Shown here: positions 43,147 through 50,748 of the stretch, piece after piece | Layout: the number at the start of each line of letters is the position of its first letter | Numbering within the stretch: the first letter of the stretch is position 1 | Source of the DNA: Streptomyces abikoensis | Lineage (GTDB): Bacteria > Actinomycetota > Actinomycetes > Streptomycetales > Streptomycetaceae | DNA: 64,000 nucleotides | Direction of reading: 5' to 3' | Assembly: GCF_014648775.1 (NCBI RefSeq) | Contig: NZ_BMRT01000002.1 | Location: 62,001 to 126,000 of the forward strand | Position numbers and translations under genes: made by a program | The notes under the pieces: model-generated | Told to the model about the DNA's origin: nothing | The model's input: the letters and a program-made list of their open reading frames with translations, nothing else | Database searches by the model: none

Positions 43147-43878
43147 ATGAACACCCGAATACGCTTACTCGCGGCGGTCTGCGGAGCGACCCTGACCGGT
43201 GCGCTGCTCACCGGGCCGGCGACCGCCGCTCCGGCGGAGACGGGAGCGGGCGGCGGGACGAAGACCGCCGATCTCCGGGCCAAGCTGTGCACGGGCGCGT
43301 TCGACACGAAGAACCCCCAGCTCGGCCCCGCCGCCGATACCCTCCCCGGCCCCTTGACGAAGCCCGTCGGACCGCTGCTCAAGGGCTACAAGAGAACCGG
43401 AAGCCTCAAGCCCGACGCGTTCCTGAGCGCCTTCTGGACGGGCAAGCCCACCTGGAAGTACCCGCCGGACGACGGCTTCGCCAAGCGCGGCGGCAAGCTC
43501 GACAAGAACAAGACCCAGCTCAAGGCCGGCCAGAAGCTCGACCGCTTCGGCCACGAGGGCGGCTCCTTCCTCGCCCCCGCCGGCGCCCCGTACTCCCAGC
43601 GCGCCCTGCCGCCGGACAGCCTGCAGACCATCGATGACAAGTACCCCTGCAACTACCACGTCTACACCGTCGCCAAGTCCTTCACGGTCTGGCAGGGCGG
43701 CATCGCCGCGTGGTTCGAGCAGCCCGGCGGGGGCCGGCAGATCCAGCTCGACCCGGCCCTGGTACCCGGCGCCCCCACCCCGAAGCTCAGCGTGAAGTGG
43801 CTGGTGGACAACGGCTACCTCAAGCGCGCCGACGCGAATACCGGCACGAGCGCCGACACGAGCGCCACGACCGGATGA
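43147..43878 (+). CDS. Secreted TNT-domain NAD+ glycohydrolase toxin
   Basis: A 243-residue exported protein: signal peptide 1-28, then a TNT (tuberculosis necrotizing toxin, DUF4237) domain. The diagnostic order is present: KYPPDDGF, LKAGQKLDRFGHEGGSFLAPAG (Arg133), YSQRALPP, NYHVYTV (His171) and FEQPGGGRQIQL (Gln198). Arg, His and Gln correspond to NADase residues of M. tuberculosis TNT; a Tyr there is Phe141 here. Such enzymes destroy cellular NAD+. Codon 7 is TTA (43165-43167), so translation should need the bldA tRNA. The next ORF overlaps its stop and may be immunity. Confidence 0.9.
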   Translation: MNTRIRLLAAVCGATLTGALLTGPATAAPAETGAGGGTKTADLRAKLCTGAFDTKNPQLGPAADTLPGPLTKPVGPLLKGYKRTGSLKPDAFLSAFWTGKPTWKYPPDDGFAKRGGKLDKNKTQLKAGQKLDRFGHEGGSFLAPAGAPYSQRALPPDSLQTIDDKYPCNYHVYTVAKSFTVWQGGIAAWFEQPGGGRQIQLDPALVPGAPTPKLSVKWLVDNGYLKRADANTGTSADTSATTG

Positions 43879-44135
43879 CCGAACCGCTGGACCGGCGGCG
43901 GGCGTGCGCGGCGCTGCGCGCGGCGGGGGTGAACGACCGCCTCTACTCCGTCGAGGGCGTTCACGAGCCCACGGCGCCGCTCCCCGACTTCCACTTCCTG
44001 CGGCTGCGCGCCGGCATGTGGGAGACCGGTCTCTTCGAACGCGGGGAGTACGCCGTGACGGCGCGCTTCCCCGCGTCGGACGAGCCGGCCGCCTGCCGCG
44101 AACTGCTGCGGCTACTGCTCCCCGGCGACACATGA
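43875..44135 (+). CDS. Candidate immunity protein for the TNT toxin
   Basis: An 86-residue protein starting at ATG 43875 inside the ATGA overlap with the TNT gene, so production is coupled to the toxin. It has no signal peptide or membrane helix and is compact (FHFLRLRAGMWETGLFERGEYAVTARFP, then a helical CRELLRLLL). No family is recognised. Because the TNT protein is made in the cytoplasm and consumes NAD+, a cytoplasmic inhibitor is expected, and gene position makes this the best candidate. Confidence 0.6.
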   Translation: MTEPLDRRRACAALRAAGVNDRLYSVEGVHEPTAPLPDFHFLRLRAGMWETGLFERGEYAVTARFPASDEPAACRELLRLLLPGDT

Positions 44136-44189
44136 GCCGGGCATCCACGACGACCCCGCGAAACGAACCGACCGCGCAAGGACACGACC

Positions 44190-45047
44190 ATGCCTCACGA
44201 CAGCACGGACCCCGCCGCCGCGGCGCGACGCTACTACGACACCGGTGACGTCGACGCCTTCTACGCCCGGATGTGGGGCGGCGAGGACATCCACACCGGG
44301 ATCTACGCCCACGAGCGGGAGCCCGTCGCGGCCGCCTCCCACCGGACGATCGAGCGGGCGGCCGACAAGATCGCGGAACGCCTCGCCCGGCTCGGCCCGG
44401 AGTGCCGGATCCTCGACCTGGGCTCCGGCTACGGCGGGCCCACCCGCTACCTGGCCGAACGCTTCGGTTGCCGCGTCGTCGCCCTCAACATCAGCGAGAA
44501 CCAGAACGAGCACCACCGCAGGGTCAACGCCGAGCGCGGGCTGGACGGCCTCATCGAGGTCGTCACGGGTTCGTTCCAGGACATCCCCTTCCCGGACGGG
44601 CACTTCGACGTGGTGTGGTCCCAGGAGGCCTTCTGCCACAGCGGCGATCGCCAGGGGCTGCTGCGCGAGGCGGTCCGCGTGCTGACACCCCGGGGCGACC
44701 TGGTCTTCACCGACCTGATGGCGGCCGAGGACACCCCTCCGGAGGCCCTGAGCCGGACGATCGCGCGGCTGGAGGTGGACGCCCTGGCCACCCCTTCGTT
44801 CTACCGCGGCGGGCTCACGGCGCTCGGGCTGGCGCGCGTCGACTTCGACGACCGGAGCGAGCAGCTGCTCACCCACTACACACGGCTCACCGAGGAGACC
44901 CGGCACCGGGCGACGGAGCTCGGGGACGTCATCAGCGCCGGCTATCTGGCGGGTCTCCTGGAGAACCTGCCCCTGTGGGTGGACGCCTGCCGCGACGACC
45001 TGCTCCGCTGGGGCATCTTCCACGCACGCCACGCGCATGCCACATGA
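44190..45047 (+). CDS. SAM methyltransferase, sarcosine/dimethylglycine N-methyltransferase-like
   Basis: A 285-residue class I methyltransferase. SAM motif I is ILDLGSGYGGPTRYLAERFG; VVWSQEAFCHSGDR and LVFTDLMAAEDTPPEAL match the sarcosine/dimethylglycine methyltransferase group that makes betaine. The N-terminal YYDTGDVDAFYARMWGGEDIHTGIY is diagnostic. No glycine N-methyltransferase partner adjoins. It begins 54 bp after the immunity candidate. Given hydrazine genes 3 kb upstream, N-methylation of a glycine-like hydrazino acid is an alternative role (inference). Confidence 0.85.
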   Translation: MPHDSTDPAAAARRYYDTGDVDAFYARMWGGEDIHTGIYAHEREPVAAASHRTIERAADKIAERLARLGPECRILDLGSGYGGPTRYLAERFGCRVVALNISENQNEHHRRVNAERGLDGLIEVVTGSFQDIPFPDGHFDVVWSQEAFCHSGDRQGLLREAVRVLTPRGDLVFTDLMAAEDTPPEALSRTIARLEVDALATPSFYRGGLTALGLARVDFDDRSEQLLTHYTRLTEETRHRATELGDVISAGYLAGLLENLPLWVDACRDDLLRWGIFHARHAHAT

Positions 45048-45075
45048 CGTGCGGTGACGACGAGGGGGCCGCGAT

Positions 45076-45335
45076 GTGAGCCCGGCCATGAGACCTGGCT
45101 CACTTACGAGGTGGGTTAGTGGCGGGCGCTTCTGCGCGGCGGGGCAAAGTAGACATTCACGGATGGTCTGAACCTGGTTTTCTTGGGTGTGGCGTAGTAG
45201 GTCACACCTTTGCCAGCGGGTTTTCCGGCCGCTAACAATTACGGGGTCGCCTGGCGCCGTCGACCGAGAAACGGCGCTCTCCTCGCGCCAATGACGGCCA
45301 CCGGCGACTACGCGATTGGAAGGTTCAGCTCAGTT
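45076..45335 (+). promoter_or_regulatory. Conserved promoter/leader of transglycosylase copy B
   Basis: This stretch mirrors the copy A leader. It contains the 28-nt palindrome with GTGAGCC arms (45076-45103), the GGTGTG/CACACC repeat, a TTGCCA (45210-45215), 17 bp, TAACAA (45233-45238) promoter and a GCGCCGT/ACGGCGC hairpin in a leader of about 90 nt. Only the segment around 45115-45160 differs clearly from copy A. I see no ydaO (c-di-AMP) signature. Confidence 0.75.
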
Positions 45336-46061
45336 ATGCGCTCCACCATCTCCTCCGGCTATACCCGTCTGCCCAAGGCCCACAAGATCTCCGCCGCTGT
45401 CGTCACCGCCGCCGCCGGTGCCGCCGTCGCCCTGGCCGCCGTCCCGGCCACCGCCGCCGACACCCACACCCTGAAGACGGTCGCGCAGAGCGCCGGCTCC
45501 TTCGGCGAGACCCAGCAGGCCGAGATCGCCCAGCAGACGGACGCCGCCATCGCGCAGGCCAAGACCACCGCCGCAGCCGCCACGAAGGCCGCCGCCGACA
45601 AGGCCGCCGCCGACGCCAAGGCCAAGGCCGACGCGAAGGCCAAGGCCGACCAGGAGCGCGCCAACCGTTCCACCGAGCGCAAGGCCCTCAAGCCCGCCGC
45701 CCCCGCCGCCAAGCCCGCCGCCCCGGCCCCCAAGGCCTACGCGGACAACCTGGACGGCTGGATCAAGGAGTCCATGGACATCCTGCGCGCCAAGGGCATC
45801 CCGGCCTCCTACGACGGCATCAAGCGCAACGTCATGCGTGAGTCCACGGGTAACCCGCGTGCGATCAACGACTGGGACGTCAACGCCGTCAACGGTGTGC
45901 CGTCGAAGGGTCTGCTGCAGATCATCGACCCGACGTTCAAGGCGTATCACGTCGAGGGCACCTCCTGGGACATCTACGACCCGGTCGCCAACATCACCGC
46001 CTCCTGCGCCTACGCCGCCGACAAGTACGGCTCCATGGACAACGTCAACTCCGCGTACTGA
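45336..46061 (+). CDS. Secreted SLT-type lytic transglycosylase (copy B)
   Basis: A 241-residue paralogue of 12035-12700. Signal peptide (KAHKISAAVVTAAAGAAVALAAVPATAA), a longer Ala/Lys linker (AAATKAAADKAAADAKAKADAKAKADQE) and the SLT domain with catalytic Glu in NVMRESTGNP. From YADNLDGW to the end the two proteins are identical by eye and the DNA differs at only a few third positions, while the linkers differ. That points to recent duplication or gene conversion. It cleaves peptidoglycan glycan strands outside the cell. Confidence 0.9.
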   Translation: MRSTISSGYTRLPKAHKISAAVVTAAAGAAVALAAVPATAADTHTLKTVAQSAGSFGETQQAEIAQQTDAAIAQAKTTAAAATKAAADKAAADAKAKADAKAKADQERANRSTERKALKPAAPAAKPAAPAPKAYADNLDGWIKESMDILRAKGIPASYDGIKRNVMRESTGNPRAINDWDVNAVNGVPSKGLLQIIDPTFKAYHVEGTSWDIYDPVANITASCAYAADKYGSMDNVNSAY

Positions 46062-46091
46062 TCAAGGCCTGATTCCACTCGCGCAATCACC

Positions 46092-46109
46092 CGGCCCATT
46101 GATGGGCCG
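46092..46109. terminator. Inverted repeat after copy B
   Basis: CGGCCCAT, TG, ATGGGCCG: a perfect 8-bp stem 30 bp after the stop, before the M4-like gene. Confidence 0.5.
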
Positions 46110-46168
46110 ACGTGCCACCGCTTGCATGGCTCCGCCCACAGTTGTTCCTGCTGTCGGAGGGGGAGACC

Positions 46169-48880
46169 TTGCGCGAGCCCAGAGCACGGACGGCAAGACG
46201 GACGGCAAGACCGAGAGCTTCATTCACGAGTGCGGCGGCGCTGATCAGCGCCGCCGCACTCGTCGTTTCGGGGGCACCCGCCGACGCGGTCGACGGGCCG
46301 CCGACGGCGGCCACCGGGAGCGCCGTGGACGTGGCGCTCGGCCACCTCGCCGCCCAGGGGAAGGGTGACCTGGCGCCCCTGCGGACCACCGCCTCCGGAA
46401 CCTCGGAGACGGTGCGGTTCCAGCAGAAGCATCACGGTGTCGATGTCCTCGGCGGGCAGTACGTCGTTCGCATGCAGCGTCAGAGCGGTAAACGTGTGGT
46501 GACCGGCACGTCAGGCAAGTACTTCACAGCGCTGACCACCGACACCACGCCCGAGGTGAGTGAGGAAATCGCTGTCGAGCGGGCCGTCGACGCCACGCTC
46601 ACACGGCTCGACGCCCGGCAGGCACAGGAGGAGCCGCTGACCGGCACCGCGCGCGGCCTGGTCGTCCTGCCCAGGGGTACGGGCGTGCTCGCCCGGCACG
46701 TCACCGTGCGCGGCAAGGACCCGACCTCCGGGGCGCCGGTGCTGGACGAGGTCTACATCGACGCCGCCGACGGCTATCCGGTCCTCGAGTACAGCAGTAT
46801 CAGGACGTTCGACGTGCCCGCGCGCCGCTTCCCCACCGGCCCGTACGACTCCGGCGGCACCCCCGACGCGCCCCAGCCGCCCGCGCCGGGGCCCGCGACA
46901 CTGGGCTCCGGCGTCAGGGCGGACGGGTCGACCGTCGAGCTGCGGCTGGACCGCGACGAGGCGCGCAAGGAATACGTCATGCGCGACTACTCCCGGACGC
47001 GGGACGGCTCCGGGAAGCCCATCGCCACCTGGGACGCACGCCGGAGGAGCGCCGACGAGCTGGCCGGCACCTGGCCGGCCGGGCTCAAGGAGTTCGGCTC
47101 GGCGACCCCGGCCTTCGGCAAGGAGGCCACCGAGACCGGCGCGGTCGACGCCCACTGGGCGGCGGGCAAGGTCCAGGACTACTACACGTCCGTCCTCGGC
47201 CGGGACGGCATCGACGGCCGGGGCATGGGGGTCAACTCCCTGGTGGGCGTCTGGGACTACGGGCACCCGCTCAAGAACGCCTTCTGGGACGGCACCAAGG
47301 CGGCGTACGGCAACGGTGACGCGGAGTACCGCCCGTTCTCCGCCGCCCTGGACGTGGTCGGCCACGTGATGACGCAGGGCGTCGTCGAGCGCACCGCCGG
47401 GCTCGTCCACGCGGGCCAGTCCGGAGCGCTCGCCGGGGCGATCGCGGACTACTTCGGTGCCGCCGTCAAGACCGACGCCCGGGGCACGTCCATGGACGAC
47501 CCCGCGTCGGGACTGCTGGGCGACACGCTGTGCCGCACCAAATCCCCGCGCGAGTGCGCCGTCCGGGACATGAACGACGGCAGGACGACCGCCAAGTCCT
47601 TCCTCGGCGTGGGCTTCGCCACCGACAACGGCGGCGTCCACCTCAACTCCACCATCTTCTCCGGCGCCCTCTGGGACATCCGCAAGGACCTGGACCGCAC
47701 CCTCGCCGACAGGATCGTCCACCGGGCGCTCACCGGCTATATGACCCCGCTGGACGGCTTCACCGAGGGCCGCGACGCCGTCATCGCCGCCGCCGGGGAA
47801 CTCGGCGTCACGGGCAGGGATCTCAGGGCCGTCGAACGGGCCTTCACGGCCCACGGCATCGTCCCCGGCTGGGAGCTCGCCATCGGCGTGGACACCGACC
47901 GGCTCCTCGGCAGGGTCACCAGCAGCAGGACGAACGTGGGCGCGGGCGGTGGCTGGTGGGTCGCGCCGGCCTCGAACGAGAGCGGCACCGAGGCCAACTC
48001 GGTCTGGGCCGGGCGTACGGACGGCACGGGCGAGAAGAAGCTGATCAGCCCCAATGACGGCCGGAACCACGTCGAGCCGGCCACCGACGGCAGAACGGTG
48101 GTCTGGGTGGCGTACCGGGGCAACCGCGTGGAGGTCCTGGCGCGGCCGATCGCCGGTGGGCCCGTCAAGAAGCTGTACGACGACCGGTACGGGATCCACT
48201 CGCCCCGGATCGAGGGGAAGGACGTGGTCTTCGAGATCGGAATGCGCAAGGGCGGCAACCGTGTGGTGTACCTGCGCATCGGGGAGATCGAGCCCACGAG
48301 GATCTTCCCGGAGTCGGGCAAGCTCTGGGCCGAGACGGCACGGCCGTCCCTGCGCAACGGCCGGATCGCCTACACCGACTCGGGCCGCGTCCACGGCGTC
48401 TACCGCCAGGACACCAAACTGCTGGACATCGCGACCGGCAAGGTGACGGTGCTGCCGCAGATCGGTACGCCGCACGGCCTGGGGCGGACCGCGATCACGA
48501 GCAAGCACGTCTTCTGGCTGGTCGAGGACGTCAAGGACAGCGCCCGGACGGCCGTGCGGCGCGTGGGCCTCGACGGCACGGGCGTCGTGGACATCAGCCC
48601 GGGGCAGGGTGAGGACGCGCTGTACGGCGTGGGGCTCACGGCCTCCGAGGACGCGGTGACCGTCACGGCGAGGACGCCGGACAGCGCCCTCCGCAACGAC
48701 ACGCTGTCCAGGCTGTGGCAGTTCTCGACCGACGGCTCGCGCAAGGGCCGGGTCTCCTGCGACCGGGGTGAGCAGTTGGGGGCGGCCGCCGCGGGTGGCA
48801 CCCAGGTGGTGTGGATCGACGCCACCACCGGGTATCCCGACCTCGTCACCCGGTCCCGGCCGGCCGGGAACTGTGGCTGA
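46169..48880 (+). CDS. Secreted M4 (thermolysin)-like pseudopeptidase
   Basis: A 903-residue exported protein. The start is TTG 46169, chosen for GGAGGGGGAG just upstream. After a Tat/Sec-like signal come an FTP/PepSY propeptide, an M4 domain and a C-terminal beta-propeller-like region (about residues 610-900). The M4 domain aligns well (GHVMTQGVVERTAGLVHAGQSGALAGAIADYFG, GGVHLNSTIFSGALW), but the HExxH zinc site reads HVMTQ (His399-Gln403) and the Glu ligand of GALxEAxxD is Gly. The His of GVHLNS is kept. Peptidase activity is therefore not expected; a binding or inhibitory role is possible. Confidence 0.85.
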   Translation: MREPRARTARRTARPRASFTSAAALISAAALVVSGAPADAVDGPPTAATGSAVDVALGHLAAQGKGDLAPLRTTASGTSETVRFQQKHHGVDVLGGQYVVRMQRQSGKRVVTGTSGKYFTALTTDTTPEVSEEIAVERAVDATLTRLDARQAQEEPLTGTARGLVVLPRGTGVLARHVTVRGKDPTSGAPVLDEVYIDAADGYPVLEYSSIRTFDVPARRFPTGPYDSGGTPDAPQPPAPGPATLGSGVRADGSTVELRLDRDEARKEYVMRDYSRTRDGSGKPIATWDARRRSADELAGTWPAGLKEFGSATPAFGKEATETGAVDAHWAAGKVQDYYTSVLGRDGIDGRGMGVNSLVGVWDYGHPLKNAFWDGTKAAYGNGDAEYRPFSAALDVVGHVMTQGVVERTAGLVHAGQSGALAGAIADYFGAAVKTDARGTSMDDPASGLLGDTLCRTKSPRECAVRDMNDGRTTAKSFLGVGFATDNGGVHLNSTIFSGALWDIRKDLDRTLADRIVHRALTGYMTPLDGFTEGRDAVIAAAGELGVTGRDLRAVERAFTAHGIVPGWELAIGVDTDRLLGRVTSSRTNVGAGGGWWVAPASNESGTEANSVWAGRTDGTGEKKLISPNDGRNHVEPATDGRTVVWVAYRGNRVEVLARPIAGGPVKKLYDDRYGIHSPRIEGKDVVFEIGMRKGGNRVVYLRIGEIEPTRIFPESGKLWAETARPSLRNGRIAYTDSGRVHGVYRQDTKLLDIATGKVTVLPQIGTPHGLGRTAITSKHVFWLVEDVKDSARTAVRRVGLDGTGVVDISPGQGEDALYGVGLTASEDAVTVTARTPDSALRNDTLSRLWQFSTDGSRKGRVSCDRGEQLGAAAAGGTQVVWIDATTGYPDLVTRSRPAGNCG

Positions 48881-49003
48881 CGATCCGCACCGCGATGCCC
48901 GATCGTGCCCGTTTGATTGCCCGTTTCTGTTTACTTCTCCGCCAGCCTGCCACTAAGGTGAGCGGAAACCACAGATTCGGGCATCGAACGGAAGTAATCC
49001 CTC

Positions 49004-49765
49004 ATGTACGCACCGGAGCGTCAGCAGGAGATCCTGCGTCTCGCCCGCGAGCGCGGCCGGGTGGAGGTGCTCTCCCTCGCCGAGGACTTCCGGGTCACCG
49101 CCGAGACCGTGCGGCGCGACCTCAAGGCCCTCGACCGGGCCGGGCTCGTCCGGCGGGTCCACGGTGGCGCCATCCCCGCCGGGCGGCTCGACTTCGAGCC
49201 GGATCTCGCCGAGCGCGAGACCACGGCGGCGGACGAGAAGGACGCCATCGCGCGGGCCGCGCTCGCCGAGCTCCCCGCCGACGGCAGCGTGATCATCGAC
49301 GCGGGCACGACGGCCGCCCGCCTCGCCGGCCTGCTCCCCCTGGACTCCTCCCTCACCGTCGTCACCCATGCCCTGCCGGTCGCCGCCCGGCTGGCCGACC
49401 ACCCGGGCATCGCGCTGCACCTGGTCGGTGGCCGGGTGCGGCGCCGGACGCGCGCCGCCGTGGACGAGTGGGCGCTGCGCGCCTACGCCGAGATCCACGC
49501 GGACGTCGCCTTCCTGGCGACCAACGGTTTCTCGCTCGACGGCGGTCTGACCACGCCCGATCTGGCGGAGGCCGCCGTCAAGCGGGCGGTGGCGGGCGCG
49601 GCGCGGCGTGTGGTGCTGCTCGCCGACTCCGGCAAGTACGGCCGGCGGCACTTCGCGCGCTTCGGGGACCTGGCCGACGTGGATGTGGTCGTCACCGACG
49701 CGGGCCTGTCGGCCGAGGACGCCCGGGCCGTCGAGCTGGCCGGGCCGGCGGTGGTCCGCGCGTGA
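49004..49765 (+). CDS. fruR: DeoR-family fructose operon repressor
   Basis: A 253-residue DeoR/GlpR regulator. The winged HTH RQQEILRLARERGRVEVLSLAEDFRVTAETVRRDLKAL is at the N-terminus and the sugar-phosphate sensor domain starts DAGTTAARLAGLLP. It is first in the fruR-fruK-fruA operon and overlaps fruK by GTGA. It probably binds fructose 1-phosphate and represses its own operon; the gap 48881-49003 contains the promoter. Confidence 0.92.
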   Translation: MYAPERQQEILRLARERGRVEVLSLAEDFRVTAETVRRDLKALDRAGLVRRVHGGAIPAGRLDFEPDLAERETTAADEKDAIARAALAELPADGSVIIDAGTTAARLAGLLPLDSSLTVVTHALPVAARLADHPGIALHLVGGRVRRRTRAAVDEWALRAYAEIHADVAFLATNGFSLDGGLTTPDLAEAAVKRAVAGAARRVVLLADSGKYGRRHFARFGDLADVDVVVTDAGLSAEDARAVELAGPAVVRA

Positions 49766-50748
49766 TCGTCACCGTCACTCCCAATCCCAGCCTGGACCGC
49801 ACCTTCGAGGTGCCCCGGCTGGAGCGCGGCGCGGTGTTGCGGGCCGGTGCCGACCGGGTGGACCCCGGTGGCAAGGGCGTCAACGTCTCGCGTGCCGTGG
49901 CGGCCGCCGGGCGGCGCACGGTCGCGGTGCTGCCGCTCGGCGGCGCGGAGGGTGAGCTGCTGGAGCGGCTGCTGGACGAGCACGGCATCGAGGTGGCGGG
50001 CGTGCCCGTCCACGGCTCGACGCGCGTGAACGTCGCCGTGGCCGAGCCGGACGGCACCCTCACCAAGATCAACGCCGCGGGTCCCGTGCTGGCCCCGGCC
50101 GAGGCGGACGCCCTGCTCGCCGCCGTGGGGGCGCGGTCGGCCCGTGCGGACTGGGTGGCCTGCTGCGGCAGCCTGCCGCGCGGCCTGGCCCCCGAGTGGT
50201 ACGGGCGGCTCGTGGCCGCCGCGCACGCGGGCGGGTCCCGGATCGCGCTGGACACCTCGGGGCCCGCCCTCACCGCGGCCCTGCGGGAGCGCCCGGACGT
50301 CGTCAAGCCCAACGTCCACGAGCTCGCCCAGGCCGTCGGCCGTCCGCTGGCCACGATCGGCGACGTGGCCGACGCGGCGGCGGAGCTGCGGGCCCTGGGC
50401 GCGCGGGCGGTCCTGGCCAGCCTCGGCGCGGACGGGCAGTTGCTGGTCGACGACAGCGGTACGCACTTCGGGACGGCGCCCGTCGCCGTCGTGCGCAGCG
50501 ATGTCGGGGCGGGTGACGCGTCCCTGGCCGGCTTCCTCACCGCCGGGGGTAGCGGCCCCGGCGCCCTGGCCTCGGCCCTCGCGCACGGCGCGGCGGCCGT
50601 GGGCCTGCCCGGCAGTGTGATGCCGGGCCCGGCCGATCTCGTGCCGGCGGCGGTGACGGTCACGGCGACGGTGCCGTACGACCGCGCGCTGGCCGACTGT
50701 CCACCACCGCCCGCCGGGCGTCAGCGCGTGCAAGGGAGCCCGCGATGA
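49762..50748 (+). CDS. fruK: 1-phosphofructokinase
   Basis: A 328-residue PfkB-family kinase. N-terminal TVTPNPSLDRTFEVPRLERGAVLRA is typical of 1-phosphofructokinases; the catalytic anion-hole motif is VGAGDASLAGFL. It phosphorylates fructose 1-phosphate from the PTS to fructose 1,6-bisphosphate. GTG start inside the fruR stop, and ATGA overlap with fruA, give one coupled operon. Confidence 0.95.
   Translation: MIVTVTPNPSLDRTFEVPRLERGAVLRAGADRVDPGGKGVNVSRAVAAAGRRTVAVLPLGGAEGELLERLLDEHGIEVAGVPVHGSTRVNVAVAEPDGTLTKINAAGPVLAPAEADALLAAVGARSARADWVACCGSLPRGLAPEWYGRLVAAAHAGGSRIALDTSGPALTAALRERPDVVKPNVHELAQAVGRPLATIGDVADAAAELRALGARAVLASLGADGQLLVDDSGTHFGTAPVAVVRSDVGAGDASLAGFLTAGGSGPGALASALAHGAAAVGLPGSVMPGPADLVPAAVTVTATVPYDRALADCPPPPAGRQRVQGSPR

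Noticed and set aside
45076..45335. c-di-AMP (ydaO) riboswitch upstream of the SLT transglycosylases
   Set aside because: Streptomyces cell-wall hydrolase genes are often under ydaO switches, so I looked for the conserved GGGGTGAA and CGACAGCTxACCTCG blocks in both leaders; neither is present.
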